Positions 1 to 13,000 of a DNA stretch of 64,000 nt are shown one piece after another (position 1 is the first letter of the stretch; each line of letters starts with the position of its first letter). The notes under the pieces were generated by a model. That model worked only from the letters and a program-made list of their open reading frames with translations. It made no database searches and had not been told where the DNA came from. This DNA is from Sphagnum compactum (taxonomy: Eukaryota; Bryophyta; Sphagnopsida; Sphagnales), in NCBI GenBank assembly GCA_965153455.1, contig OZ234493.1:25658213-25722212 (forward strand). Reading direction: 5' to 3'. The translations under genes and the position numbers were made by a program.

Positions 1-3000
1 TGGTGGTCCTATTTTTTGACTTACTTGGTTTACTGGTTATATATTGCTTGTACAACTCAAGGGATGCACTGACTCTTCGGTGCTCCTTCCTCAATTGATC
101 ATTCTCCAAATAATCTCTCAAAACCCTGAAATGCTTGACCAAATTATTGCTCACGTCATTCACTTCCTCTAATAAAAGCAAATCTTCCTTCCCTAATAAA
201 TCCAACAAATGAGGGTCTGAAATGTCTCTGGGATCCTTGTAAGCATTCTTCTTCACCACTTTTGGTGGCAGTGCAGGTGCTGGTCTGAACCCACCCTGCC
301 TGGTGGAGTACAACTTCAGTGCATCAACAGGTGACAAGGTTGCTAGGAGGGCACTTGTAGATGATGATGTAGACATGTTTGATATTTCTGCTGCAAGCTT
401 CACAACCCCTGGGTGGGCATGCTGCCGCAGTAATGACAGTTCCCACAGCACAGAAGAGAGTGCCCCACTTAGGTCAGGATCCTCACCATCCACTTGAAAC
501 ATCTGCAACCACCATCAAAACTTCTGTATAGGTTGGAACATTCTTTTGCCCCTTGCATGCCTTCTCAAGTATTTGGTGCCACTAGAAACAGCCTGCTGGA
601 TTGCAATAGAGTGGTATGGTTCATGTTCCATCAGTCACTCTACTCCAGAAGAGATGCATACTGGGAACATCCATTAGGAAACAAGTTTTGTCACATATTC
701 TAAGAGGAAGTTACAATACACTAGAAGACCTTAGCCGACTTCTGGACAGTACTTCCAGTGGCTGTCCATATTCCTAGAACTGATAGTATGTCCAAAGATG
801 GGTCCCTGGCAAACATTGGCAAGGAAGATACACATACCGCCACATTACCACCAACAGAACCTCCTCCGCCGTCATTATCCAGAATGCTTCGACACTTACT
901 GTAGCGCTGGAGCAACTGTCGTACTGTCACAAGTGCTGCAGGCACCAGTGTTCCATGTTAGAAGAAAAATAAACTTTCTGACAACTGACAACAAAAACTT
1001 CATTTGTGTGGACATGCTTCTGCTATACAAATACAAAAACAATCTGTCACCTCTTCGCAGCACCAAAAACAATGGATTGAACACATTAATGAGACCTAGA
1101 GGACCAGATATATGGGTCGTACCAGCCATGGCCTCTGCTGGTCCAAGATGGAGAGCAAGGGAAGAAAGTCGTTTGATAAAGCCAGCAGCTCGTTGCATGT
1201 CATGCTGACGCCCCTCCAAGAGCATCACTTGTAATGCTTGAACAAACACCTCCCCATACTTCTCTTCATCCCTGGTAATCACCACATCCATGCAAATCAG
1301 ATTCATACTCTTATCCTGCCTTCAAAAAACCAACAACCCATCAAAAAGTAACTAACTGATTTTAAGAGAGAACTTCGATCCTAGTCACTCATCACAGGGC
1401 AGCAGCCATCCAGAGTAGAATATGATAACTGACACCTGACTGAGTTAAACTCAAAAAGCAAGTTGTATAGCCGGACATAGAACTCCCGCAAATCAATGTT
1501 GAGAGCATCCATATTGCTCCGTACAATCTTGAAAGCGATGATACAACACTGCAATCGCTCGCCTACTGACAACAAATTGTCCGATTGGGTTCCAGTCACA
1601 ATGTGGCCTCCAGCTGCTAAGGTGCGAAGCACTGCTAGGAGGTCAGCCATGAAATCAACACTAATTAAGTGTGAAAACTTGGCTAGACCATCCAGGGCTG
1701 GGCCCAACAGCGGCCTAATATCTGTTGCCACTGGTCCATCCTCTTCGAGTGACATAGCAACTTTTGTCCTGCAATAGAACAACCACAAACAGTACCAGTA
1801 TGAATCTTGCAGTATGATTGTTTCAATTCTTCTGTCTTCAGGCAAATAGAAAAAGCATTGTTGGAAACCCCAGTGCATAGATAACAACAAAAGGAAACAA
1901 CCACCTTTCATCTGCAGGATCTAAGCTAGTCTTCAGCACCCGGAAGTAAGTCTCAAACACAGCAGCAAGAGTCAGTGTTTGCAGTCTCCTCCGCTCTACA
2001 GTGTCAGGTGCCACTGAAGCTTCTTTAAAATCAGCTTTCACCTACGCCCCTTCCAACAACCATGTCACAAAACCTTCAAACCAATGATGCACCTGAAACC
2101 ACATTGTATTTTGATGTGCTTGTTCTGGTTTAGATGTATACCCACACCACACCAGCCACTGAAAAACAGCTAGGAGCCACAGATGTAGACAAAGTCCAGA
2201 ATGAAAATGCACCCTTTCAAGAAACTGCTTCAATAAGATGGGTCTTGCACTGAGCCACACATTTGTGGAAAGTTTTTCTTTCAGGCAGACAGCCCTTCAA
2301 ATTTTAATAGATGGATACATACAGATGGATCAAAGCCCAGTATTTTTGCATAGATGCCTGATACCCACCTCCTTCCTCAACTGAGCAGCAAGTTCTCGTT
2401 TCTTAGCTTTTTTCTCCTGCTTCTCCTGTCTCTTTGATTTTGGCTTTCCACCTATCCTATCTTCCCCTCTCCCAGAGGTGCTTGATCTCTCTAGGTCCTC
2501 ATCAAAAGAGAGAACCATGAAAACCTGCACTTTTAGGTTTCCAGAACCATCACTGAAGTAATGCAAAGTGGTATACTCTCATAACTCAATGCCTTCCTTT
2601 GCTAGGGAGTGATCATACACAAAGGATAATCATTTGGTCAAAGGCCTTTCATCAATCCAGACATGCTTGTAGAGAAAACAACCATTCCCTAGGGCAAGAG
2701 AGAACCTACATGTGCAAAAGCTCTGTTGAACAACCCTGTTGCATAAAAACAAACAAATGATTCACTGCAGCAGAGAAAATAAGAATGTACCTCCAAAACA
2801 GAGGGGCGCAGCCGACAGTGACGAATCTTTACAAGCTCTGCAATCAACTGCACTGCTTCTACAGTGGCCTCTCCACCATGCTTGCCCTCATTCTTAAACA
2901 AGGACTTGAGAGCCTCACAACTCATTGCACTGTACACAGAACAACCAGTTTCAATCCATAAGCCAGGATATGGGACTCAAATAACAGGGAGTGTTCAGAA

Positions 3001-5577
3001 GTCCCAAGACATGATCTATAATACAGGAACTGCAAGATAGATAAATAGAGGGTTTGCAAGACAGAAATGCCAACCTGATTTCATCCTCTTGTGACATCAT
3101 ACGAGGAACAATGGCCTTTAACAAACTATCCCGATAATTGAAATGTGGAGCTGCATCCAGCAAACTACACATACACCTAAGTGCTATTTGTCGTCGTGGA
3201 CGAGACTTGGCTGCTTGAATCAGTGTCTGAACATATGTCTGCACCAAATGAAACTCACTTCTGATTGGAAGCAGTTTAAATCAAATCACTCAAACCTGCA
3301 CTTTGTTCACTTCTCATAATACAAATATAGCATTTCACACCATCTTCTCCTTAATGCATGCAAGAATATGTGTGAAGCCCATAATAGGAGTGTCAAGAGC
3401 ATCTCCTCCAATGTCTACAGCATCTCCCATGTGCAAGCCACATCAAAGTGAACTTTCAGTGCCCAAAAGACAAATTTGCTCATGACTGGCATGAAACGCC
3501 ACTACCTCATGAGCAATGAAAAAACTGATTCTTTTCATCAGCAGCAATCTGATTCCAAACCTGGTAGTGACGTAGAAGGGCTGATTCAAAATCACGTAAT
3601 TTCCGTATTTCCTTTGAGACCTGCATCTCCAATTCCTTATCTGTTGGCAACCTTATCCGGTACCTGTGCCAATCATGATACATGAACTCACATCAGAGAA
3701 GCAGAATACAATCAGGTCTAGCTCAACAGAACAATCATCCCCATCAGTTGCAGTATGAGTGTAGGCTAACATCAAGCAGCATTAACCTTTGACGTTAACC
3801 AACATACTGAGTTTCTGTCATAAGAACCGCAGCAACAGGAAAAGTCAGCCCTGATACTGGCAAGGTCAGTAAGCTTAAACTCTGTTAATGCACATGACCC
3901 ACCCAGGGAGGAGATCCTTGAAAACAGCCATGGAAGACAGCAGAGCCAACTGTGCTACACTGTCATCGCGGTCTTTACACATCTCCTGCAGTTCCTTCAG
4001 TGTTGACAGGTTGCCTTCTGGATCTGCAAGCAACCCTGATCCAATCTCTGCCATGCGGGCCTTCAACTCTGCCCGCCTTTGTTGCACTGATATGTAGCTC
4101 ACCACTGCTTCCTACAGCATAAACCAGCAATCTGCTCTTCTCAGGCTTGTTCCACAAGATCAACCCTCATTATGAGGATAGACACAGAAGGACACAAGAC
4201 ACTCTTCTATATTTGCACACATTTCTGGAGTGAAAATCTGGAAAGACCAGACTTAGTGCAGAAATTCATAGCCATCCAACCTGTGGTTGCTGAACAATAG
4301 GCTTCAAAATTTCTTCACCAACTCTCCCCTCCTGCTTTTTGTCCTCTTTCTCTTTCTTTTTCAGTTCTTTCATCTCCTTTCTACGTTCTGCCTTTGTGAG
4401 CTTTGGCTTCTTTGCTACTGTTTGCCCCTCTGCCAAAATTGCAGCCTCATGCTGTGCTGATTCCATTCTCATCTCTTTACCCTTAAGCAATAGAGCCCTG
4501 CGCTCTCCAACAGTAGCAGTTTCCTCCGCTCCTGCAAACATGAAGAGCACATGAAGTGTCACATGAAGAGCACCCTTCTTGGAAGTTGTGCAGGGAATTG
4601 AGTGACAGTGAGCATTTCAGTATCATATTCCTGTTTCAGGCCTCCTACTCAACTCTTGTTCAATTGTATCACTCCCTCATATACACATGTGAAGGTGCAT
4701 ACCAAGAGCCTTTGACATTGCAGTTGAACGGTAATGGAGCTCGCCAGCCAGTGATTTGACAGGCAAAGCATCCACAGGATCTACAGACATCACCACAGAA
4801 TTTCCATCCACTGCCCTTGCTGCAATTCGATCTGCTCTTTTCTCATATACAGATTCTATGTCTTCTGCATTCTTCTTCTGCCTTGGCCCCATCAACTGCC
4901 TGAGACACAACACCATATCATGTCAGACTTGGATGGCTGCAATCCTTGTCTTTGCCTACTTTTATTCAAAAAATTAGGGGAAACTCCGAAGAATTGTGGT
5001 TGAAATTACAGAGGACATCCACATGCTGCACACATTTCCATATTGGTGCTCTAAACCATAGCTGCTGTTGAAATTCCAAATTCCAGTAACGCAGACAGGA
5101 AACAAAATAGGCATCTAAGAACATAAAACTTGGGTTTAGGTCAAGGGTTTTATCTCTCTGCCTGCACGCACTTGTTGATATTAGGAGTATCCAAGTTGGC
5201 AAGAAAACCAGCATAGTCCTCATGCTGTTGCATAAACTCGACATCTTCATCAGATACTTCCACCTCGTCGTCTCCAACTTCAGGGGGCAGCTGCGGCACA
5301 CCCGGAACTCCTTTCTGTTTGCATCATTATCCACATTCAAAAATTTCAGAAAACAGCACCCACATTCAACGACATGATCAACAGCACAAGAACTCCAAAC
5401 TCTTCAAAATGAATTAACGACGGAGCTGAACACCAACGACAAGAACTCCAAAATCTGAGTACAGATTTCAATGAGCTAGTGCAAAAGATCCCCGAGCAAA
5501 ATCCTGCTTCCTCTCACCTGCTTCCTCTTGCGCTTTCGAGTCGACATCTTCCCAGACGTCGCAGGCAGACCCGGCAT
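1..5577 (-). CDS. NOC3: NOC3 nucleolar complex protein 3 (3' end beyond window)
   Basis: Noc3 is a nucleolar protein that works with Noc2 in maturing and exporting pre-60S ribosomes; in yeast it also has a replication-licensing role. Fourteen exons join in one frame: 5577-5518, 5314-5172, 4899-4703, 4531-4281, 4111-3903, 3663-3561, 3238-3075, 2929-2791, 2524-2369, 2041-1905, 1768-1436, 1319-1123, 935-838 and 502 to the edge, giving about 896 residues without a stop. Family segments appear in the right order: an acidic stretch EVSDEDVEFMQQHEDYAGFL, the LADPEGNLSTLKELQEM block, DAAPHFNYRD, CEALKSLFKNEGKHGGE, LDGLAKFSHLISVDF, DALNIDLREFYVRLYNLLFE and AAGFIKRLSSLALHLGP, then the tail with VLWELSLLRQHAHPGV. 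The start chosen is the ATG at 5577, followed by a basic KRKRK tract; an ATG ten codons later is possible. Sequence divergence from human NOC3L is ordinary. Transcribed away from COX17, with telo-box repeats between them. Confidence 0.93.
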
Positions 5578-5927
5578 TCCAACTGCTTTGCGAAGACGAG
5601 AGAGAGAGAGCGAGATCTCGTGCGCAATAGGAGATTGAGCACGGCTTTCTGCGTCATGAGAATTGCAAGAGAAGAGAAGACACAAGAGAGGCTGCAGTCA
5701 TCATAATAGGGTTAGGGTTAGGGTTATGAGAGCTTTCTGTTACTGCGACGGTTTCTTCCGTTTGCTTTTGCCTTCGGACTCAGCTCGTCGCGGGAAGATT
5801 CACGAGCGCGTGCAGGCGAGTAGGGTCAGAGAATTGTGTCCGATCGAAGGAAAGTTTCTGGGTACAGAAATCGCCTTATTTAGGTCCGTCTTGATCTTCG
5901 TGATTCGAAGGAGAGAAATTTTGAGCG
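5578..5927. promoter_or_regulatory. Shared NOC3/COX17 upstream region with telo-box array
   Basis: This 350-bp gap separates two divergent genes and must hold both promoters and 5' UTRs. At 5708-5726 there are three consecutive AGGGTTA units, the plant telomere-type repeat. Short telo-boxes are known in promoters of plant ribosomal-protein and ribosome-biogenesis genes, where they work with other elements in dividing cells. That suits NOC3. A GAGAGAGAGAGC tract lies at about 5600-5612, inside the probable NOC3 leader. No clear TATA box was seen. Confidence 0.6.
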
Positions 5928-6227
5928 ATGGGAAATACAATGGGGAGAGGTTCAGGGCCTCAGGAGTCTATGGTGCTTGCGACGAAGGATGATGATGCTT
6001 CTTCGGACGCGCACATTGCTGGCTCCTTGATCGACAAAGAAGCGGCTGCAGGGCCACCGGGAGCAGCGGCAGCAGCAGCAGTAGCTCCGAAGAAGAAGAT
6101 CTGTTGTGCGTGCCCCGAAACCAAGCGGCTGCGAGACGAGTGCGTGACGGAGCACGGTCAGGAAGCGTGCACCAAGTGGATTGACGCGCACTTACAGTGC
6201 TTGCGCAACGAGGGTTTCAAGGTTTGA
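5928..6227 (+). CDS. COX17: COX17 copper chaperone for cytochrome c oxidase
   Basis: Cox17 carries Cu(I) in the mitochondrial intermembrane space and hands it to Sco1 and Cox11 for assembly of cytochrome c oxidase. The single-exon frame encodes 99 residues. The conserved part begins at KKKICCACPETKRLRDEC (residues 55-72). The copper-binding CCxC is C59, C60 and C62. The twin CX9C fold is intact: C62 with C72, and C81 with C91, ending in LRNEGFKV. The N-terminal 54 residues form an extra low-complexity segment (DDDASSD, then an alanine run) that is longer than in yeast or human Cox17. A second ATG four codons in could also be used. The ATG at 5928 was chosen because it opens the frame. Confidence 0.96.
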   Translation: MGNTMGRGSGPQESMVLATKDDDASSDAHIAGSLIDKEAAAGPPGAAAAAAVAPKKKICCACPETKRLRDECVTEHGQEACTKWIDAHLQCLRNEGFKV

Positions 6228-7210
6228 TGGTTTCAGTTCCTCAGCCTGGATTTACATGCAACCACAAATCACTTAGGATTGTCATTTGTAGGGTTTTACA
6301 TGAGTAGTTCTGAAACTATAGCGTACAGATTCTTTGGTCGGGAGAGAAAGAAGAGAGAGGAGATACAAGGGTTAGAATTAATTCCATCATGAGAGTATCA
6401 GCGATTCCGTGTACAGCGGGGTGGAGGCTTTGCAATCTCTTTGACAGGAAGATGAATTGGAGTCAGAGACGGTTCAGTTTGCAACTGAGGAGGCATAACT
6501 TGATTTCAAGATGTGCCTGTGGTCTGTGAGGAAGCAGTCTAGCTTGCAACTCAGGAGCCATGTTTTCGTCAAGACATTGTATCTCTGGATCTACTGCACT
6601 AGTTGGAGTCCTCTTACATGAGGTGAAGGATTCTGTCAGTAGTTTATGTACATGTACTGCAGTAACTGCAGTTCTATGAATTTTGTTGGAAGTTGAGGCA
6701 CAAGTGTGTGTATGCACTTTGTTTCAGTAACTTTCAATGCTCTTGAAGTTTTGATTTTGCTAAACAGGTTGTTGAGGAATCTTTTGTGACTCCACTATAT
6801 ACCTTTGAATGAAGTTGATCTGCTGAACAGAGTTCCTCCACTACATGCTGAAGAGTATTGCAGAGTGGTTGATTTGTTCATTTGTGGACTTTCAAGGGAA
6901 GTGGAAGCATTTGTAAGTCTGCAGGAGAGTAGGCCTAAATGTCCATATTGTGAGCTTCATCTCAACTGATTAAGCACCTGCTATTTTTGCTCTCCTTTGT
7001 TAAACCTTGTGCAGAGATCTGGAAGATCCATCTGTGGGATTGGTTTGATACAAGTAGATACTAGTAGCTCATTGATTCTGGCAGTAGTTGGCATCCTTGT
7101 TGGTATCTCAATATTTTGGGATGAGACTGTTGAAGATCAAGGATGTGAGGGAAAAATGAGCACTGGAGTGCACAGAGAGTATCTCATGGTGTACTGGAGG
7201 TGAAGTTCTC
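6228..7210 (+). other. COX17 3' flank, unresolved
   Basis: Composition is less AT-rich than the desert beyond, so this may be a long or spliced 3' UTR. The short open frame at 6997-7203 ends in an ordinary stop and matches no family I recognise. No RNA gene seen. Confidence 0.3.
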
Positions 7211-8882
7211 TTACAATTAGATTCAGGAATTATGTTTTTAATGACTTGTGATTTGTACGCATAGTTTGCTTCCTTAGGTCCCATGATTCAATGCAAGATA
7301 CAAAGGTGATTTTTGGGATCTCAAGCCCATTACTTGGGTTGGCTTCGGCTTCCATTCCATATTATAGCCCATGTTCAAAATGGTGCCAAGAAGGTTTTTT
7401 GTATTGACTGCAAGGATGTTGATTGTTATTCACATGAAGGGTCCGGGGAGTTTTCTTGTGACAGTAGAAGTTGGCACCTTGCTTGATTCTTTAACCTCAA
7501 GATGGCAACTTTGAGCCACATAGTGTCTCTTTGGGTAAAAAGTTTAAAAGCCATGTCTCTTCAATAGAGCCACCCAGGTTGATTTTAGGCCACCATTTAG
7601 CCCATCCAAGGTCTTGAACCATGGCACATTTTCAAAGAAATCAAAGATGGTGATTCGTGGGCATTCTCAATGTGAGTTTAAGGCTTTTCTATAGGAGAAT
7701 GATGAGCAAGAAGGAGGGTCTAAGTTCTAAACAAGTGCATTATGTAAACAGGTTGGGGATTACTTGCTCCTAAGTCATTTTGGCTCACTTTTGTATCATC
7801 CTTATTAGTGCAACCAAATATGGTGGCAGGTTGGCCCACACTTTGGAACCCATTAGTACGTTCCAAATTAGACTTAGAAGAGAAACATGGCAAACTTAAT
7901 TGCCCACCCCCAATCACTTAACGTGCTGAATTGATTTGTGGCACAATGAAAGCCATCATAGCTCTACAATGGGTCTCCTCTCCAACACATAAACCTCAAG
8001 GGCATTGTGAAAGCACAATACAACAAGCTTGGAAACAACATGCAGTCTTATTCAGCGATTCTTTTGGGGCAAAATTTTGCAATTTGGTGGTGAAAAAAGA
8101 AGGCACTTAAACAAGTACAAAGGTGTGTTCACGTCGAGTTCTCAATGTATTCCCTCAAGATGTTCTCAAATGGCCAGCTAGTGGTAAATGGTTGTTTAGT
8201 TATAGCTACAAAACAAGATGTTCATTTCTATCTTGCGACTAAAACCAAAGGATGGCAACACAACCTCTTCCATCTATGCAACATGCACAAAACAATTTGT
8301 ACATTTGAAAAAGTTGTATTTTGAATAAATAGGCCGGTGACTGAACACTTAGTGTGCTAGTTAGCTTTAGATCTTTCAATTGGCCTCCTTTGTTTATGGT
8401 GTTAAAGATAAAATGTGGAGGAGTAGAGGGCACACCCCATGGCCTTTAAATTGTTTAAATCAAATAAAAAATGAGCAAATTATGCCCTTCTAAAAATCAG
8501 GTGAAAAAAGGGAAAAAAAAGCTTCAAACACATGTCAACCCATGGAAATTTGTTCACCTCAACCAAACAATGATATGCTCTTTAATGGATGTTTTATGTC
8601 CTCATCACCAAAATAGATGAAAATGTCAACAAGCATTATCCTCAAAATGATTGGTCAATTTTGAACATGTGGTCGTGACCTTTATAAAAACTAAGGCTAA
8701 AAAATCAACAATAATGGGTTTTTAAAATTTCATTCACCAAACCCATCACAAATTTATGGGTGTGGCAGTGGGCATGGGATGTCACGAATGACAATGCCAT
8801 GGAGTTCATTCATTTGTTTGATCATCCACGATTTGTAACAAATTTGTACTTAACTTTTCATTTTTAATTTTATTTTTTTCTT

Positions 8883-9129
8883 AGTTAACTTCCAATTAAG
8901 TTTTAGTTTATTTCCATTTAACTCATAGTTCACTTCCAGTTGGTTTTTAGTTCACACTTAGTTAAATCTTAGTTCATTTCTAGTTACTTCTTAATTAATT
9001 TATAATTAAATATAAGTTAACTTTGAATTAATTCCTATTGAAATTTTAGTTAATTCCAATTAACTCACAATTGATTTCTAATTAAATTTCAGTTAATTTT
9101 TAGCTAGTTTTAATTAATTCATAGTTGAT
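8883..9129. repeat. 22-bp A/T-rich tandem repeat, about 11 units
   Basis: The block is made of degenerate 22-base units of the form AGTTnACTTCCAnTTAAnTTTT. About eleven consecutive units can be laid under each other, with AGTT or AATT recurring at 22-base steps. It has no coding capacity. Confidence 0.75.
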
Positions 9130-9509
9130 TTAGGAAGGTTCTCAAGAAGCTCTTTTACTTGATGCACACAGAAACTTATTTGAAAATTTCTTTGAGCTAA
9201 ATCCACAAAAGGGTATAAATACAAGTAGGACCTTTCATTTCCTTCAGTCTATTCAACACCAGTCTTAAGCATGATCTTACACCATAGCCTTGTCATGTTC
9301 TTTTCACATTCATGTTTACATATGTTAACACAATAAAAATATGTTTTTACATTAGTCTTACACATTTCATGTTCTTGTTTTTAGTTATTGTGTTCTTATT
9401 TTTGAATCACATAATCTTGTTTTGTTCTTTGTTGAAAGTTAAACTTAAACCTTTCCTTCAACCTTTGTTCATGTGGATTTCATGTCCATGACATGGGATT
9501 TTTTGGGCG

Positions 9510-10010
9510 TTCATCACCAAGAAAAGGGAATCATGCACTAGGTAAGTTCATCGCTAAAAAAAGTGCATCACCAAGAACAATGCATCATTAGGAAAACGTG
9601 AGTTTGCATCACTAAGAAAAAGACACATAACTTCACATGCCTTTTGTTGTAAATTATTTTGGTTTTTTCGGCATGGATTTGAAACTTTGACCTTGAAACT
9701 CCAACTTTGTTAAAACTTATTTTGGTCTTCTGGGTGTGGGCATGTTTTTGAAACTCTAAGCTCAAAGTTCCATTATTGTTATAGCCTATTCTAGTTTTTT
9801 GGGCATTTTTTAGAACTCTAACCTTGATGCTCCATTATTGTTGTAGTTTATTTTGATCTTTTGGGCATGGGCATGTTCTTGACACTTTGAGCTCAAAGTT
9901 TCATTATTGTTGTAGCTTATTTTGGTCTTTTGAATATGTTATTGTAATTATGAGCTTGAAATTCCATTATTGATGTAACCTATTCTAATTTTTGGTCTTC
10001 TATTTTTTCT
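9510..10010. repeat. Compound tandem repeat with 63/69-bp units
   Basis: The left part (9510-9625) repeats a CATCACCAAGAAAA-like motif about five times at uneven spacing. The right part (9644-10010) has six units beginning TTGTTGTAnnTTATTTTGGT and containing GGGCATG and GCTCAAAGTTCCATTATTG. They start near 9644, 9707, 9776, 9838, 9907 and 9970, so steps alternate at about 63 and 69 bases. Two further copies of a TTTCAACAAGTT motif follow at 10021 and 10079. Confidence 0.75.
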
Positions 10011-13000
10011 TGAAATGTTATTTCAACAAGTTTAGGTTTCTAGTTGTGCATTTTGTACATGTGCTATTGAGTTGTTGTTTCAACAAGTTCAAGCTTTTGG
10101 TTATGTTTTCATGTTTTTGAAGTCCATGTTGCTTTCTTGATCTCTTTTCCATGTTTTTGAGGTGTTTGTATTTTGATTCTAGCTTCGGTGATTTTAAATA
10201 ATGTTTTCTTTTTATGTTAGTCTCAATGGTGACCATATGTATCTCTTACACGTAAGCATAAGAAGGTAGTGGCCTTGCTACTCAACACCCTTTTGCTTAT
10301 TGTTTAGCTTGTGCCCATTACCTAACCTTTCATTAAACCCAAGTTGTGCATCCAAGCTTGGCACCCATGTATCTATGCGAATCTACCCATAAGCCTGCTT
10401 AAAAGTTTTGGTGGAATCTATCATGGACCTCTTTGACAGTTGCTCGAGTCCAAGTTGCAATAAATTGTGTTCTAACAAACTTCTTAGCAATTCTAATAGT
10501 TGTTTTATTGTTATAGTCCCCAAATCCATTACTTTTTTGGCTTGTTTATCATCTTTTTCCTTTCATTCTCCTTCTTTGATTTCCTTTGTAGTTACTTTGT
10601 CCATGGTTTTTTCTTTAAAATATTTAGGTATTCAAAAAAAAGTCACAACATGTGACTAAAAATAATCAACTAATGGTTCCTTCCCCCTTGTGTGTTCTTA
10701 TAAACAAATGAGGCAACAAGAGCAAGTTGTGCAACCTCATGACTTCTTGGGTTAGATTTGGAAGATTATGGGTTTCCTACACCAACCCAAGAGTAACCTC
10801 ATCTAAGTTTACAATATCTATTATTTATTTATTTATCACAATAGGGCTTTGATGTATTTACATAACATTGGTCAATTTTTAACTTGTTGGATGTTGGATG
10901 ACCTTTAGGTGTTATTTGATGGACTTTTGATTTAGTAATATGCAACTATGGATTCTTCTCCCCATTGTTGACTTTGATTGCAATTAGTTTCTTCATTTAA
11001 TGTGTATTCCTTTTCACTTCCATGGTTGTTGATGTTTGTTGTAGTGTGAATTTTCAAAGGTCGAATCTTGTTATTCATTGCCTTGAAATTGAATTAAAGG
11101 CCAAATACATGTAGCTTCGAACCTAAATTTGATGTTTTTCTTTGTGAGAAATTGATCTATGCCTTGGTCTATCCATCTAATTAAAATAATCTTATATGGT
11201 TCCATGTGATTATTTTAAAACATAATTACATTTGTAACCTTTTTGAATGTTGTTTTAAATGGCTTAAGATAAGACACATAATGGTTGTAGAACATGTGAT
11301 GTATGGGATGGTAATGTAATCATGTTTAGCCCAAATTTTTGTGCATTTTTTTATTGTTCATAGGGTAACATGATTACCATGCCCATCCACAATTAACAAA
11401 TGTCGATCAGTAAGAAACAATCCACTTGGAATAAACTTTTTAAAGAAAGTAAAAAAATTCTTGAATAAGAAAGAAGTCATCCAAGCTTTCTTTTGCATTG
11501 TTATGCAAGCTTTTAGTTCACAAAGTTTGATGTAATCGTCTCATAGTCTTTCACCTCTCAAAATGTAAAACCTTGGTAAAACACCTCAACAACATATAAC
11601 CACAAAGTTTATAGTTAACCACTCCCAAGACTTGGAGATGGTGTTATAAATTGCATTTGATCCTCTTCTAACTAAAACCCTTACTCCAGATTGTTTACCA
11701 ACCTAAATGTTTGTTTCAAATGAATTCCACACATGATCTGTAATGTAATTGTGTTGGTTATATAATGATTGCATGTTGGTGTATAATGAATTGTAAGAAG
11801 CGAATGTTAATCTTTGTGTTTTACATCTAATCTTTTAGCTTATCGAATATTAATTCCTAAATGTCTTTGTTAGAACTAATATAACTAGCTATTGCATGGT
11901 ATTCCATCTCGGAATGGTGTATCTTTTGTGTTTATCAACTTTGCAACCTTATTTAGTTACAATAGGTTTATGGATAATTTGCATTCTTGCATATCTAAGG
12001 TTCATTTGATCTATATAACATTATCTTCTTTTATAAGCATGCCTCCTGGGCCCATCCTCTTAAACCTTAGTTTTCCATATAGGTGGTTAGAAAATGAATT
12101 TTAAAAAATATTCCATGATGTTTTTGCCCTCATTAAAAAACATGTCCCTCTTTCAACAACATCCATTGTTGTTTTTAATATTTCAATTATCCACATGCCT
12201 TTCCTGCTTGTAACAATTTGATTTATTTGTGGTGGTTTTCTTTTGGTTCATGAATAAGGAACACATTTTCCTTGTCAATTGATTGTTAATCCAACATGCC
12301 GTTTTCTCACCTTTGAAACACATTCAAATTCATGACCATTGTCTTTTAGGTCCCAACTTCCATAACCTTGGAAGTGTCCATTTTGGCCCAACTAATGGTA
12401 TGTATTTTTTTTTCCTACACACATCCTAATAATCCAAAATGTGCAGTAAGTTTGGAAATGTATCTATTGCATGTTCAAGTATTATTATAATAGAGTATAT
12501 GAAAATATAAAAATATGCAAAGTCTTCCCACACTAAATCAGCATCTTTTGTTGATGTGCAAGTTGTGGAGAAAAAATTGTAAAGACGATTAATATGAACT
12601 AATTGTCCCTTGTTCTCTTAAATTTCTTTGATCCAACATTTTAAACTATAGATTGTTGAAATCAACAATAATACAAATACTTTTCAAACCTTTGGTTATA
12701 AATATGATTTATGATTTTTATTCCATACTCTAATGCTGATATCTTTCTATTGGTTTTATCTTGAGATTTTCTTTGTTGCAAATCTACTTTTGAATCAGGC
12801 CATTAATCATCTAATTGTTTTACTTACATTTACAATGTAATTTTTTGCATATCTACCCTAGAACTAGGTTGTTCCTCATTTACTTTCCACACTTTTGCAT
12901 TAAAACTTGTTTTTTGCATGAAAAGTTTTAAGCTGACATTTCTTCTTCTACTAGTAGATTTAAATTATGACTAAATCTAATTTTCTTAACATTTTCACAA

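Noticed and set aside
5708-5726. Telomere or interstitial telomeric array
   Set aside because: Only three units, placed between two divergent genes; a promoter telo-box array fits better.
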